From contig NZ_CP011773.1 in the NCBI RefSeq assembly GCF_001021385.1, positions 5,332,001 through 5,396,000 on the forward strand: a stretch of 64,000 bases of DNA, in the 5' to 3' direction. The position numbers and the translations under genes are program-made. The DNA is from Mycobacterium sp. EPa45 (GTDB lineage: Bacteria > Actinomycetota > Actinomycetes > Mycobacteriales > Mycobacteriaceae). Below, piece by piece: positions 39,748 to 49,755 of the stretch (the stretch's first letter is position 1; each line of letters starts with the position of its first letter). A model generated the notes under the pieces. It ran no database searches and was not told where the DNA came from. It was given only the letters and a program-made list of their open reading frames with translations.

Positions 39748-40418
39748 TAGATCAGGACGGCGTCCAGCGCGGAGTAGAAGATGCCGAGCCCGTCGTCCGA
39801 CGGGCCGGTCAGCGCTTCGGTGGCATGCTCGGGGTGCGGCATCAGGCCGACGACGCGGCCGTTGGCGGAGCTGATCCCGGCGATATCGCGCATCGAGCCG
39901 TTGAGGTTCTCGGCGTAGCGGAAGACCACCCGGCCTTCACCCTCGAGTTCGTCGAGCACGGCCTCGCTCGCCACGTAGCGGCCCTCACCGGATTTCAGCG
40001 GCACCAGCAGTTCGGCGCCCCATTCGTACCGCGACGTCCACGCACTGGTGATGGAGTCCACCCGCAGCCACACGTCGCGGCAGATGAAGTGCAGGCCGGC
40101 GTTGCGCGTCAGCGCACCGGGCAGCAGCCCGGCCTCGCACAACACCTGGAAGCCGTTGCAGATGCCGAGCACCGGCAGGCCGGACTTGGCGGCCTCGATG
40201 ACCTCGCCCATGACGGGCGCGAACTTCGCGATCGCGCCGCAGCGCAGATAGTCGCCGTAGGAGAAGCCGCCCGGCACCACGACGGCATCGACCCCTTTGA
40301 GGTCGGCGTCGCCGTGCCACAGGTTGACCGCTTCGGCGCCGGCGAGCCGCACCGCGCGGGCGGCATCGACGTCGTCGAGCGTGCCGGGGAAGGTGATGAC
40401 ACCGACGCGCGCGCTCAC
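39747..40418 (-). CDS. purQ: Phosphoribosylformylglycinamidine synthase glutaminase subunit PurQ
   Basis: 223 aa class I glutamine amidotransferase. [11 protein letters not shown] at the start; nucleophile Cys in [12 protein letters not shown]-terminal MPHPEHATE supplies His and Glu of the triad. It feeds ammonia to PurL with PurS as adaptor. Start overlaps the purS stop by 4 nt. Confidence 0.96.
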   Translation of the reverse strand: MSARVGVITFPGTLDDVDAARAVRLAGAEAVNLWHGDADLKGVDAVVVPGGFSYGDYLRCGAIAKFAPVMGEVIEAAKSGLPVLGICNGFQVLCEAGLLPGALTRNAGLHFICRDVWLRVDSITSAWTSRYEWGAELLVPLKSGEGRYVASEAVLDELEGEGRVVFRYAENLNGSMRDIAGISSANGRVVGLMPHPEHATEALTGPSDDGLGIFYSALDAVLI

Positions 40419-40654
40419 GACGGATCCCGGGTGACCGACCAGTCCTCGATCACGGTGTTCGCCAGTAGCGATTCGGCGATCTCCGCGAGCGCCGAGTCAC
40501 TGATCGAATCGTCGACCTCGAGCTCGAATCGCTTGCCCTGCCGGACATCTGAGATTCCGGCGTGTCCCAGCCGGCCCAACGCACCGACGATCGCCTGACC
40601 CTGGGGGTCGAGGATCTCGGCTTTGGGCATCACGTTGACCACTACACGGGCCAC
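40415..40654 (-). CDS. purS: Phosphoribosylformylglycinamidine synthase subunit PurS
   Basis: 79 aa, normal PurS size. [39 protein letters not shown] and a closing ANTVIEDW are family marks. It forms the small dimer that joins PurL and PurQ. The purS-purQ pair is about 5 kb from purL here. Confidence 0.95.
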   Translation of the reverse strand: MARVVVNVMPKAEILDPQGQAIVGALGRLGHAGISDVRQGKRFELEVDDSISDSALAEIAESLLANTVIEDWSVTRDPS

Positions 40655-40705
40655 AGGCGCTCCTGCTGACGTCGACGACTATTGCGGGTCAACTCTACCG
40701 GCGGC

Positions 40706-41359
40706 TCACGCACACGACCCGATGTAGGCGGTGCACAGCGGCGCGCCGAGGGCGTCGAGCAGGTTTTCGTCGCTGGCCATCGGCCACGCCGTCTGGGGAG
40801 GTGCGGTTGACCACATCGCCAGCTCGGTGACCGTGCTGTTGGCCGAATTGTCCACGATGTACTCGCGCAGGATCACCGGTCCGCTGATCACCGCGGCCAT
40901 CCGGTCGTAGCCGGCGAAGGTCACCGACGGCGACGACGACGGGTTGGTGCGCTGGCAGGACCGCAGCGCGGCGACCGCGGTGCGAAAGACGTCGTCCGCA
41001 AGCTGACCGCCGCGCCAGGTCTCCCCGCGCCAATGCATCACCTGGGCCTGCAGCTGCCACTGACCGTCCGGATTGACCACGGTGGCGCGTTCGGCGACGG
41101 AGTAGGCGCGCGGGTCGTCGGCCACCGGGGCGCTGCCGCACAGCTCCTCGAACCGGAACCGGGGCGCGACTGCGGTCACCGCCACCCCGGCCAGCCGGGG
41201 CCAGGTGTAACGGGCGTTCAGCGGCATCGCCCACGGCGCAATCCAGGCCGCGTCGGGGATGCGGTCACAATTGGGCGGGCAGGTGTCGGAATCGGCGGCA
41301 GCGTGCGGCGGGACGGTGAGCCCGCAGGCCACCAGCATCATCGCGATGACCAACCGCAT
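40706..41359 (-). CDS. Secreted protein with signal peptide (217 aa)
   Basis: ATG 41359 starts a signal peptide (MRLVIAMMLVACGLTVPPHAAA) followed by a Cys-containing mature domain (DTCPPNCD, FEELCGS, RSCQRT, CTAYIGSC). The even number of Cys suggests disulphides. Mycobacteria carry similar exported proteins sometimes annotated ATPase-like; I cannot assign a function. Longer frame to 41746 is a shadow of the gene on the other strand. Confidence 0.7.
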   Translation of the reverse strand: MRLVIAMMLVACGLTVPPHAAADSDTCPPNCDRIPDAAWIAPWAMPLNARYTWPRLAGVAVTAVAPRFRFEELCGSAPVADDPRAYSVAERATVVNPDGQWQLQAQVMHWRGETWRGGQLADDVFRTAVAALRSCQRTNPSSSPSVTFAGYDRMAAVISGPVILREYIVDNSANSTVTELAMWSTAPPQTAWPMASDENLLDALGAPLCTAYIGSCA

Positions 41360-41396
41360 GTATTCGACGCCTTCCGGTGCGCGCACAATCGTAAGC

Positions 41397-42035
41397 ATGG
41401 AGCTGACGCATTTCGGGCATTCATGCCTTCTCGCCGAGTTCGACGGCGCAACGCTGTTGTTCGACCCGGGCAACTTCTCGCACGGCTTCGAGGGTGTGAC
41501 CGGCCTCTCGGCCATCCTCATCACCCACCAGCACCCCGACCACGCCGACCGTGAACGGCTGCCCGCGCTGGTCGAGGCAAACCCGGACGCGATGCTGTAC
41601 GCCGACCCGGCGACCGCCGCCGAACTCGGCGAACCCTGGCGCGCGGTGCACGTCGGCGACGAGCTCGACGTGGCCGGTCTCTGCATCCGCGGCGTCGGCG
41701 GGCAGCACGCCGTCATCCACCCGGAGATCCCGATCATCGACAACATCTCCTACCTCGTCGGCGACGCCGAGCACCCGGCCCGGCTGATGCACCCCGGCGA
41801 CGCGCTGTTCGTCCCGGGCGAACCGGTGGACGTGCTGGCCGCCCCGGCGGCCGCACCCTGGATGAAGATTTCCGAGGCGGTGGACTATCTGCGGGCGGTC
41901 GCACCGGAGCACGCGGTTCCGATCCATCAGGGGGTGGTCGCTCCGGAGGCGCGCGGGATCTACTACGGTCGGCTCACCGAGATGACCGACACCGACTTCC
42001 GGGTGCTGCCCGAAGAGAATTCGTTCCGGTTCTGA
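41397..42035 (+). CDS. Metallo-beta-lactamase-fold hydrolase
   Basis: 212 aa from ATG 41397. UlaG-like metal-dependent hydrolase: MELTHFGHSCLL, the metal motif THQHPDHAD (H-x-H-x-D-H), GGQHAVIH and GDALFVPG. Divergent from the secreted protein with only 37 bp between. Substrate unknown. Similar to a mycobacterial protein next to purQ/purS. Confidence 0.85.
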   Translation: MELTHFGHSCLLAEFDGATLLFDPGNFSHGFEGVTGLSAILITHQHPDHADRERLPALVEANPDAMLYADPATAAELGEPWRAVHVGDELDVAGLCIRGVGGQHAVIHPEIPIIDNISYLVGDAEHPARLMHPGDALFVPGEPVDVLAAPAAAPWMKISEAVDYLRAVAPEHAVPIHQGVVAPEARGIYYGRLTEMTDTDFRVLPEENSFRF

Positions 42036-42060
42036 AACATACTGCGCTGAAGGGTATTTG

Positions 42061-42867
42061 ATGAGCTCAGCTGACTTGGACCGCCTGTTCGGACTGTCCG
42101 GCAAGACCGCTCTTGTCACCGGCGGAAGCAGTGGCATCGGGGTGATGATCGCGCGTGGCCTGTTGCAGGCCGGAGCCCAGGTGATCATCAGTTCCCGTAA
42201 GGCCGACAAGTGCGAGCAGGTCGTCTCCGAGCTGTCGGAGTTCGGGACGATCCGCGCGATCCCGGCCGACCTGTCCCGCCAGGACGAGTGCAAGCGACTC
42301 GCCGCCGAGGTCCTCGCCGGGACCGACACGCTGCACATCCTGGTCAACAACGCCGGAGCGACGTGGGGCGAACCGCTGGAGTCGTTTCCGGCATCGGCCT
42401 GGGACAAGGTGCTCGACCTCAACGTGAAGTCGCCGTTCTGGCTGGTGCAGGAGCTGGTCGGCGCGCTGCGCAAAGCCGGGACGCAGGACGATCCTGCACG
42501 GATCATCAATATCGGCAGCATCGACGGCATCCACGTCCCGGTGATGCACACCTATTCCTACTCGGCCAGCAAGGCGGCCGTGCATCAGCTGACCCGTGTC
42601 CTCGCTAAAGAGCTTGGCCCACAACACATCACGGCCAATGCCATCGCCCCCGGTCCGTTCCAGTCGAAGATGATGGCCGCCACGCTGGACGCATTCGGAG
42701 ACGCGATTGCGGCCTCGTCGCCACTACAGCGCATCGGCCGCGACGACGACATGGCCGGCATCGCGATCTTCCTCGCCGGGCGGGCCGGCTCCTACGTGAA
42801 CGGGGCGATCATCCCGGTAGACGGCGGGATGGCGACGACGGCGAGTGGGTCCGGCTCACGCAGCTGA
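42061..42867 (+). CDS. Short-chain dehydrogenase/reductase
   Basis: 268 aa. Classical SDR: TGGSSGIG cofactor loop, NNAGA, catalytic Ser in NIGSIDG, YSYSASK (Tyr and Lys). Resembles RhlG-type 3-oxoacyl reductases. ATG 42061 chosen over TTG 42058. It follows the metallo-hydrolase by 25 nt, and its end overlaps the convergent DUF2334 gene by 12 bp. Confidence 0.9.
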   Translation: MSSADLDRLFGLSGKTALVTGGSSGIGVMIARGLLQAGAQVIISSRKADKCEQVVSELSEFGTIRAIPADLSRQDECKRLAAEVLAGTDTLHILVNNAGATWGEPLESFPASAWDKVLDLNVKSPFWLVQELVGALRKAGTQDDPARIINIGSIDGIHVPVMHTYSYSASKAAVHQLTRVLAKELGPQHITANAIAPGPFQSKMMAATLDAFGDAIAASSPLQRIGRDDDMAGIAIFLAGRAGSYVNGAIIPVDGGMATTASGSGSRS

Positions 42868-43560
42868 CGTGGCGGGGATCTCCGGATCCCGGCGGTACAC
42901 CCTCGGCGTGCAGCCGTGCATCAGGGCCAGATCGATCGCGTCGAGCATGGCCTGACGAGGCCCGACCTTGCGCAATTGCTTTGCGGTGACGGCCAATCGG
43001 ACGTCTCCGCCGCGGCGGGCGGTCCGTTCGGCCGACAGCACCAGGGTGCGACACCACCACGGTTCGGTGACGAATCCTTCGCCGATACCCACAACCCGGG
43101 CGCGCGTCGTCGTTCCGGTCACCAGGTCGGTGACGCCGTGCAGGTCCACGAGCAGCCGGAAGCCATTACGCGGCAGGGCGAATGCCGTGCCCGACGAGAC
43201 CGTCCAGCCGGGGGCGGCGAACAGCCGGGTCCGCAAGCCGACATGTTCGAGGACCCGGTCGGCGCCCATCAGCCGCAGATTGGCCTCATGTGCGGGCAGG
43301 GTGGCGAACTCGCCGCGGCGTTTCTTGGTGGCCGCCGCATCGAAACCGTGCAGCACCACCGCATCACCGCCGGCGCGCCGACCGGTCAGCCAGCCGATCG
43401 TGCGAGGGTCGGATTCCAGGCGATACCCGTCCTTGAGCCTCGGCGCGACGAGCAGCGACAGCGGAACCGCGCGGCTTTCGAGCGCGCGGGCGAAGTCTTC
43501 GACATCGCCCAGCGTCCGGTCACTGATCCCGGACACCGACACGAAGAGTTGTCCAGCCAC
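42856..43560 (-). CDS. DUF2334 polysaccharide-deacetylase-like protein
   Basis: 234 aa. LFVSVSGISDRTLGDVEDF at the start, VPLSLLVAPRLKDGYRL, AVVLHGFDAAATKKRRGEF and LFAAPGW fit DUF2334, distant relatives of NodB deacetylases. The usual metal triad is only partly visible, so activity is uncertain. Confidence 0.8.
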   Translation of the reverse strand: MAGQLFVSVSGISDRTLGDVEDFARALESRAVPLSLLVAPRLKDGYRLESDPRTIGWLTGRRAGGDAVVLHGFDAAATKKRRGEFATLPAHEANLRLMGADRVLEHVGLRTRLFAAPGWTVSSGTAFALPRNGFRLLVDLHGVTDLVTGTTTRARVVGIGEGFVTEPWWCRTLVLSAERTARRGGDVRLAVTAKQLRKVGPRQAMLDAIDLALMHGCTPRVYRRDPEIPATSAA

Positions 43561-43628
43561 CCGCGCAGTGTGGCAATTCCAGGTGTCCGGACAGTGTCGG
43601 CAACCTTGAGGTCAGGCAACCATCGGGT

Positions 43629-44117
43629 TCAGCCCGGCAGGACGGCCTCGATCGCGGCAACCACCTCGGGGGCATTCGGCTCGGTTTGCGGCCGGAACCG
43701 CTTGACCTCCGTCCCCCCGGGCGCGATCACAAACTTCTCGAAGTTCCACGCGATGTCGCCGGCCTTGCCGTCACCGTCGGCGACGGTGGTGAGCTCGGCG
43801 TACAGCGGGTGCCGGTCGTCGCCGTTGACATCGGTCTTGGCCAACAGCGGGAACGTCACGCCGTAGGTGGTGGAGCAGAACGTCTGGATCTCCTCCGCCG
43901 TCCCCGGCTCCTGACCCATGAACTGATTGCAGGGCACGCCGATCACGGTCAGGCCGCGGTCGCCGTAGTCGCGGGCCAACTGCTCGAGCGCGGTGTACTG
44001 CGGGGTGAGGCCGCACTTCGACGCGACGTTGACCAGGAGGATCGCCCGGTCGGCGTAGTCGGCCAGCGAGGTCGCCTTGCCGTCGAGAGTGGTGAGCGGG
44101 ATGTCGGTCAGACTCAT
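43629..44117 (-). CDS. Glutathione-peroxidase-like thiol peroxidase
   Basis: 162 aa. VNVASKCGLTPQYTALE holds the peroxidatic Cys35; VIGVPCNQFMGQEPG and IAWNFEKFVI give the Gln and Trp/Asn of the catalytic tetrad. Cys at VPCNQF can be the resolving residue. As mycobacteria lack glutathione, thioredoxin or mycothiol is the likely reductant. Closely follows the oligopeptidase gene (10 nt). Confidence 0.92.
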   Translation of the reverse strand: MSLTDIPLTTLDGKATSLADYADRAILLVNVASKCGLTPQYTALEQLARDYGDRGLTVIGVPCNQFMGQEPGTAEEIQTFCSTTYGVTFPLLAKTDVNGDDRHPLYAELTTVADGDGKAGDIAWNFEKFVIAPGGTEVKRFRPQTEPNAPEVVAAIEAVLPG

Positions 44118-44127
44118 GCCGGTGAGG

Positions 44128-46230
44128 TTACGCGAAGTGCTCGGCGTCGGCGGTGGCCAGTAGCCAGGCGTACTGGAAGGCCGCTTCCTTCCACCGCTCG
44201 TAGCGGCCGCTGATGCCGCCGTGGCCGGCGGCCATCTGCGTCTTCAGCAGCACCGGGTGTCCGTCGGTCTTGGTGTGCCGAAGCGCGGCCACCCATTTCG
44301 CAGGTTCGACATAGAGCACCCGGGTGTCGTTGAGCGACGTCATCGCCAGGATCGCCGGGTACTCCTTGGCTTCGACGTTCTCGTACGGCGAATAGGACTT
44401 CATGTAGAAGTAGACTTGCGCGTTCTCCAACGGGTTTCCCCACTCGTCCCATTCGGTCACCGTCAGCGGCAGTGAGGGGTCGAGAATCGTGGTGAGCGGG
44501 TCCACGAAAGGAACCTGCGCGAGGATCCCGGCGAACAGCTTCGGCGCCAGATTCGCGACCGCGCCCATCAGCAGACCGCCGGCGCTGCCGCCCAGAGCGA
44601 CCAGGTTCTGCGGCCGGGTAAGGCCGGTGTCGACCAGATGCTGTGCCACCGCGATGAAGTCGGTGAACGTGTTGCGTTTGTCCAGCAGCTTGCCGCGTTC
44701 GTACCAGAGCCTTCCCATCTCACCGCCGCCTCGGACATGGGCGACGGCGAAGACCATTCCGCGGTCGAGCAGCGAGAGGCGCGCCACCGAGAAGCGCGGA
44801 TCTTCGGATGACTCGTAGGCGCCGTATCCGTAGAGCACTGTCGGAGCAGGGAATTCGATGCCCGCTTTGTGGACGATCGAGATCGGGACCCGGGTGCCGT
44901 CCTCGGCAACCGCCCAGTCCCGACGTTCGACGTAGTCCTCGCGACGGTAGCCGCCCAGCACCGGTTGCTCGCGCAGCAGCGTGCGGTCGCCGGTGGCGAG
45001 GTCCAGGTCGTAGATCCGCAACGGCGTCACGTACGACGTGGTGCCCACCCGCAACTTGGGCGTCACCCAGTTGGGGTTGCCCGCCAACCCAGCCGATGCC
45101 AACTCGGAGTCGAAATGTATCTCCTCGGGCGTGCCGTAACCGTCGGTACCGATGGGCCACAGCTGGATTCGCGGCAACGCCTCACGACGGTAGCTCACCA
45201 CGAGGTGGTCGGCGAAGACGTCGACGCCGTCGAGTCGCACATCGTCGCGGGCTTCGATCAGCGTGCGCTGGTCGGTTGGGTTGCCGACCGGCGCTTCGAC
45301 GAGGGTGAAGTTGACCGCGCCGTCGTTGTGCAGGATGAGGAATCGGTCCTCACCGCCGATCACCGCGTGGTCCACCGAATACTCGACACCGTCGCGGCGC
45401 GGCAGCACGGAGGTGAACTCCGTGTTCGGATCGGCGGCGTCGCCGATCCACACCTGCGAGGTGATTGCCGAGCCCGCGGCAATGATCAGGTACTTGTTGC
45501 TGCGGGTGCGACCCATGCCGACCCAGAACCGTTCGTCGGGTTCGTGAAACACCTGCTCGTCAGGTTGACCCGAGCCGAGCCGGTGGCGCCACACGGTGTC
45601 GGGACGCCACGCCTCGTCGACCGTCGTGTAGTAGACGCATCCGTTGTCCGCCGCCCACGTCACCCCCGAGGAGATTCCGGCGATCTCGTCCGGGTACAGC
45701 TCTCCGGTGCGTAAGTCCTTGAACCGCAGCGTGTATCGCTCGTCGCCGACGGTGTCGACCGAATAGGCCAGCAGGTGACCGTCGATGCTCACACTACTGG
45801 CTCCGAGGGAGAAGAACTCGTATCCGTCGGCCTCGGCGTTCTCGTCGAGCAGCACCTGCTCGCCGGGTACGTCGGTGTCGGAGTCGAAGACCGGCGGATC
45901 CCAGTCATCCGGCCCGGCGACCGGGCAGCGGCAATGCGCGCCGTACTGCTTGCCTTCGAAGCTGCGCCCGTAGTACCACCACTGTCCGCGGCGGGTGGGA
46001 ACCGACATGTCGGTCTCCTTGGTGCGCGCCTTGATCTCGTCGAAGATCTTCTGCCGCAGCGGCTCCAGGTGGGCGGTTGCCTTGTCGGCGTAGGCATTCT
46101 CGGCTTCGAGGTGCGCGATGACCTCAGGGTCAGACTTCTCGCGCAGCCATTCGTAGGGATCGACGAAGACGTCCTCGTGGAAGACGCGCCGGGTGTCAAC
46201 CCGCTTGGCGATGGGTGGATTCATGCTCAT
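44128..46230 (-). CDS. ptrB: Oligopeptidase B / prolyl oligopeptidase PtrB
   Basis: 700 aa, S9 family. N-terminal beta-propeller (about 75-400), C-terminal catalytic domain with GGSAGG (Ser), DPSLPLT/NDTRVLY region (Asp) and AAGHGG (His). It cleaves short peptides after basic residues. The gene is intact here, while in M. tuberculosis it is annotated as two parts (ptrBa, ptrBb). ATG overlaps the purC stop (ATGA). Confidence 0.93.
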   Translation of the reverse strand: MSMNPPIAKRVDTRRVFHEDVFVDPYEWLREKSDPEVIAHLEAENAYADKATAHLEPLRQKIFDEIKARTKETDMSVPTRRGQWWYYGRSFEGKQYGAHCRCPVAGPDDWDPPVFDSDTDVPGEQVLLDENAEADGYEFFSLGASSVSIDGHLLAYSVDTVGDERYTLRFKDLRTGELYPDEIAGISSGVTWAADNGCVYYTTVDEAWRPDTVWRHRLGSGQPDEQVFHEPDERFWVGMGRTRSNKYLIIAAGSAITSQVWIGDAADPNTEFTSVLPRRDGVEYSVDHAVIGGEDRFLILHNDGAVNFTLVEAPVGNPTDQRTLIEARDDVRLDGVDVFADHLVVSYRREALPRIQLWPIGTDGYGTPEEIHFDSELASAGLAGNPNWVTPKLRVGTTSYVTPLRIYDLDLATGDRTLLREQPVLGGYRREDYVERRDWAVAEDGTRVPISIVHKAGIEFPAPTVLYGYGAYESSEDPRFSVARLSLLDRGMVFAVAHVRGGGEMGRLWYERGKLLDKRNTFTDFIAVAQHLVDTGLTRPQNLVALGGSAGGLLMGAVANLAPKLFAGILAQVPFVDPLTTILDPSLPLTVTEWDEWGNPLENAQVYFYMKSYSPYENVEAKEYPAILAMTSLNDTRVLYVEPAKWVAALRHTKTDGHPVLLKTQMAAGHGGISGRYERWKEAAFQYAWLLATADAEHFA

Positions 46231-47117
46231 GATCCGATCCAGTCGGCGAACGACAGTCCCGAGATTCGTTCGTAGGCTTCGATGTAGCGGGCACGGGTGG
46301 CTTCGATGATGTCGGCGGGCAACGGCGGTGGCGGTGTCGAACCGTAACGGTCCCAGCCTGATTCGGGCCCGGTGAGCCAGTTGCGGACGAACTGCTTGTC
46401 GAAGCTGGGCTGCACCTCACCCTCTTTGTAGTCCTCGGCCGGCCAGTACCGCGAGGAGTCCGGGGTGAACACCTCGTCGGCCAGCACCACCCGGTCGTCG
46501 GCGTCGACACCGAACTCGAATTTGGTGTCGGCGATGATGATTCCCTTGGTCAAGGCGTGCGCGGCGGCCTGGCTGTAGATCTGCAATGTGCGCTCACGAA
46601 GCTGGTTGGCGCGCTCCGCACCGACGATGTCGATGGTCCGGTCGAACGAGATGTTCTCGTCGTGCTCGCCGAGTTCGGCCTTGGTCGCGGGAGTGAACAG
46701 CGGCTGATCGAATCTGCTCGCCTCGACCAGGCCGGGTGGCAGCGCGATGCCACACACCTTGCCGTCACGCTGGTAATCCAGCAGGCCCGAACCGGTCAGG
46801 TAACCGCGGGCCACGCACTCGATCGGCACCATGTCGAGCTTGCGGACGACCAGCGCGCGGCCCAGCACCTCGTCGGGGATGCGCGGGTCGTCCGGCGGGC
46901 CGGCCAGATGGTTGGGCGCGTCGATGTAGTCGAAGAAGAACACGCTCATCGCGGTGAGGATGCGGCCCTTGTCGGGGATCAGGCTGTCCAGGACGTAGTC
47001 GTAGGCCGAGATCCGGTCGCTGGCGACGAACAGCAGATGCTCGCCGTCGATGGAAAAGATCTCGCGCACCTTACCGCTGGCCAGGTGCTGATAGTCGCTC
47101 AGAGCGGGGCGGGGCAT
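46227..47117 (-). CDS. purC: SAICAR synthetase PurC
   Basis: 296 aa. ATP-dependent joining of CAIR and aspartate. Motifs: [47 protein letters not shown] and [11 protein letters not shown]. Length typical of actinobacterial PurC. It begins the purC-ptrB-gpx transcript. Confidence 0.96.
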   Translation of the reverse strand: MPRPALSDYQHLASGKVREIFSIDGEHLLFVASDRISAYDYVLDSLIPDKGRILTAMSVFFFDYIDAPNHLAGPPDDPRIPDEVLGRALVVRKLDMVPIECVARGYLTGSGLLDYQRDGKVCGIALPPGLVEASRFDQPLFTPATKAELGEHDENISFDRTIDIVGAERANQLRERTLQIYSQAAAHALTKGIIIADTKFEFGVDADDRVVLADEVFTPDSSRYWPAEDYKEGEVQPSFDKQFVRNWLTGPESGWDRYGSTPPPPLPADIIEATRARYIEAYERISGLSFADWIGS

Positions 47118-47168
47118 CGCGTCAGCCTAACGGCCGCTGAGTCGGCGCGACTGTGCTGGGATCGAGCC

Positions 47169-47807
47169 ATGAGATCGCGGTTCCTGCCCTACGCCACCAC
47201 CCCGGGCCGGCTGCTCGGACAGTTGGTCAGCGACGTGGGCGTCGCGTTGTGGATCACGGTATGGGTTCTGGTGGGGTTGGCGGTGCACAGCGCGGTCGCG
47301 ACGATCGCTGACGTGGGTCGCCAGGTCAATGACGGCGCCACCGGGATCTCGGACAACCTGCACTCCGCCGGAGACAGCGCGCACAAGATCCCGCTCGTCG
47401 GCGACACGGTCGCCAAACCGCTGCGGGCGGCGAGCGAGGCCGCCCTCGATCTCGCCGGCGCCGGCCACAACCTCGACACCACGGCTACCTGGTTGGCGGT
47501 GCTGCTGGCCATCGCGGTGGCCGCGCCGCCGATCCTGGCGATCGGCATGCCGTGGCTGTTCCTTCGCATCCGGTTCTTCCGCCGCAAGTGGACGGTCATC
47601 GCGCTGACCCGAACGCCCGCCGGCGAGCAGTTGCTGGCGCTGCGGGCGCTGGCCAACCGGCCCCTGCGCAAGCTCACCGAGGTCAGCGTCGACCCGGTCG
47701 GGGCGTGGCGGCGCGAGGATCCGTACGCGATCAGAGGCCTGGCCGCACTCGAACTGCGTTCGGCCGGCATCGCAGTGCCCCGCTCCTGGCGGAATCCGGC
47801 GCGCTGA
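47169..47807 (+). CDS. Conserved mycobacterial membrane protein (Rv0779c-like)
   Basis: 212 aa. ATG 47169. Two membrane segments (VALWITVWVLVGLAVHSAVATI at about 22-43; WLAVLLAIAVAAPPILAIGMPWLFL at about 100-125), with an amphipathic loop between them and a cytoplasmic basic C-terminus. Similar in size and placement to Rv0779c. Function unknown. Divergent from purC, 51 bp away. Confidence 0.8.
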   Translation: MRSRFLPYATTPGRLLGQLVSDVGVALWITVWVLVGLAVHSAVATIADVGRQVNDGATGISDNLHSAGDSAHKIPLVGDTVAKPLRAASEAALDLAGAGHNLDTTATWLAVLLAIAVAAPPILAIGMPWLFLRIRFFRRKWTVIALTRTPAGEQLLALRALANRPLRKLTEVSVDPVGAWRREDPYAIRGLAALELRSAGIAVPRSWRNPAR

Positions 47808-47869
47808 CGAGCGCTGAGCGCAGGTAACCGCGCCCAACCTTGACACCTCGACGGCGCGGCCCGATAGTA

Positions 47870-47891
47870 ATTAATCAATCGATTGATTAAT
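47870..47891. promoter_or_regulatory. 22-bp perfect palindrome, likely TetR operator
   Basis: Two 11-nt halves meet at 47880/47881 (centre CAATCGATTG). The AT-rich palindrome stands out in a GC-rich region and lies about 105 nt upstream of the ferredoxin start. Size and symmetry fit a TetR dimer site; the TetR encoded at 50493-51146 is the nearest candidate. Confidence 0.65.
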
Positions 47892-47995
47892 CGCCTCCCC
47901 AGGAGGCCGTATCGACGTATATCTCCAGATGGCCCTGCCCCATCCCGATATGCTCGCCAGTTACGAGGGTGTCGAGATCTGACGATAGGGAACCG

Positions 47996-48187
47996 ATGAA
48001 GGCTTCGGTCGATCCGGACCGCTGCGCCGGACACGGCGATTGCGTGTCGACCTGCGCGGAGGTGTTCGCCTGGACCGCTGACGGCTATGCCGAGGTGGTG
48101 CTGGACGAGATTCCCGCGGAATACCGAGATCTCGTGGCCAAAGCCGTGCAGGACTGCCCGGAGCACGCAATCAGCGCGGAAGAGTAG
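47996..48187 (+). CDS. Small ferredoxin ([3Fe-4S] type)
   Basis: 63 aa. Cluster ligands in DRCAGHGDCVSTC (C-x5-C) and DCPEHAI (CP). Typical redox partner of actinobacterial P450s or oxygenases. ATG 47996 follows AGGG weakly placed. Its stop overlaps the GMC oxidoreductase GTG by 1 nt. No P450 is adjacent on this strand, but two are in the window. Confidence 0.9.
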   Translation: MKASVDPDRCAGHGDCVSTCAEVFAWTADGYAEVVLDEIPAEYRDLVAKAVQDCPEHAISAEE

Positions 48188-49749
48188 TGGTCGACTACGA
48201 CTATGTCGTGATCGGTGCCGGGTCGGCGGGCTGCGCCGTGGCGGCGCGTCTGGCCGAAGGATCGTCGCGCGTCCTGCTGCTGGAGGCGGGCGGCTCCGAT
48301 CGGCGGCTGACGGTCCGCGCGCCACTGGCCTTCGCCGCTCAGCTGGGCGGCTCCACCGACTGGGACTACCGCACCGCGCCCGAACCGGCATGCGACGGCC
48401 GCGTCATTCCGCAGCCCCGCGGCCGTGTCCTCGGCGGGACCAGCTCGATGAACGCGATGGTGTGGATCCGGGGCACCCGAATCGACTACGACGGCTGGGA
48501 CCTGCCCGGCTGGGGCTGGTCCGATGTCGAGCCGGTGTTCCGCCGCATCGAGTCGCACTACCTCGGCGGCCCGTCGCACGGGACCTCCGGTCCAGTGCGC
48601 GTCACGAGGCTCGCGGAGCCCGATGTGACGTCCACCCGGTGGGTCGACGCCGCCCGCGCCGCCGGCGTCAGTGCCAACGAGGACATCGGCGGCCCCGATC
48701 TCGACGGGTCATCCATCGCACCGGTGACGGTGTGGAAGGGGCAGCGCTGGAACACCGCGCGCGCGTATCTTCCTGCGGCACGTCGTCGTTCGAATTTCAG
48801 CGTGGTCACCGGCGCATTGGTGCACCGGGTGGTGATCCGTGACGGCCGCGCGGTGGCCGTGAAATATGAACGCAGGGGGCGATCGCACGTCGTCAACGCC
48901 AACCGTGAGATCATCCTGTCAGCCGGCGCCTACGGCACACCGCAACTTCTGCAACTCTCCGGCATCGGTGCCGCCGACCACCTGACGTCGGTGGGCATCA
49001 CGCCGGTCGTCGACAGTCCCCGAGTGGGAGCCAATCTCACCGACCATCCCGCTACAGCGATGAGCTGGGATGTGCGGCCGGGCTTCGTCGGGTTGTCGGA
49101 TGCACAGAAGCCACAGTGGTTGCTGCGCTGGATCTTTCGCCGCAACGGAAAGTTCACCAGCAATGCGATGGAAGCGATCGCACAGGTCAGGTCCGATCCC
49201 GGTCTGCCGGCGCCGGACTTCCAGTTGATCCACTCCCCCAGTTACATCAACCTCTCGGCCATGGAACGGGAACTGCGCCGCGCCTCGTCGGTCCTGCAGT
49301 CCTACTGGACGCCGAAGAGCCGCGGCACGGTCATGGCGCAATCCTCGGATCCGCTTGTGCCACCGGAGATCCGGCTCAATACGCTGGCCGCCGCCGACGA
49401 CGTGCGGGCGTTCATCCGTATGGTGCGGCGAACCCGCGAGATCGTCGCAACCGAGCCGTTCGCCTCGGTTACCACCACCGAACTCCACCCGGGCGGGGAT
49501 GTCGTCACCGACCCCCAGATCGAGGCGTGGCTGCGCAGTTCGGTCGCCACCACCGGGCACCCCGCCTGCTCGGCGGCCATGGGCAGCGGGGCTGACAGCG
49601 TGCTGGACGAGAAGCTGAAAGTGCGTGGCGTGGAAGGTCTGCGGGTAGCCGACGCATCGGCGTTCCCGTGCATTCCCCGGGCCAACACCAACGCCCCGGC
49701 CATCATGGTCGGTGAGCGGTGCGCCGACTTCATCAAGGATGATCGGTGA
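48187..49749 (+). CDS. GMC-family FAD-dependent oxidoreductase (choline dehydrogenase-like)
   Basis: 520 aa from GTG 48187. FAD-binding GAGSAG at residues 10-15; GMC signature 1 GRVLGGTSSMNAMVWIRG; signature 2 SAGAYGTPQLLQLSGIG; C-terminal GHPACSAAMG (His at the active site) and ANTNAPAIMVGERCAD. Oxidises an alcohol; natural acceptor unknown. Operon with ferredoxin and an amidohydrolase, so likely part of a catabolic pathway. Confidence 0.93.
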   Translation: MVDYDYVVIGAGSAGCAVAARLAEGSSRVLLLEAGGSDRRLTVRAPLAFAAQLGGSTDWDYRTAPEPACDGRVIPQPRGRVLGGTSSMNAMVWIRGTRIDYDGWDLPGWGWSDVEPVFRRIESHYLGGPSHGTSGPVRVTRLAEPDVTSTRWVDAARAAGVSANEDIGGPDLDGSSIAPVTVWKGQRWNTARAYLPAARRRSNFSVVTGALVHRVVIRDGRAVAVKYERRGRSHVVNANREIILSAGAYGTPQLLQLSGIGAADHLTSVGITPVVDSPRVGANLTDHPATAMSWDVRPGFVGLSDAQKPQWLLRWIFRRNGKFTSNAMEAIAQVRSDPGLPAPDFQLIHSPSYINLSAMERELRRASSVLQSYWTPKSRGTVMAQSSDPLVPPEIRLNTLAAADDVRAFIRMVRRTREIVATEPFASVTTTELHPGGDVVTDPQIEAWLRSSVATTGHPACSAAMGSGADSVLDEKLKVRGVEGLRVADASAFPCIPRANTNAPAIMVGERCADFIKDDR

Positions 49750-49755
49750 GCCCCT

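Noticed and set aside
44128..46230. Split oligopeptidase as in M. tuberculosis ptrBa/ptrBb
   Set aside because: The frame is continuous over 700 codons here.
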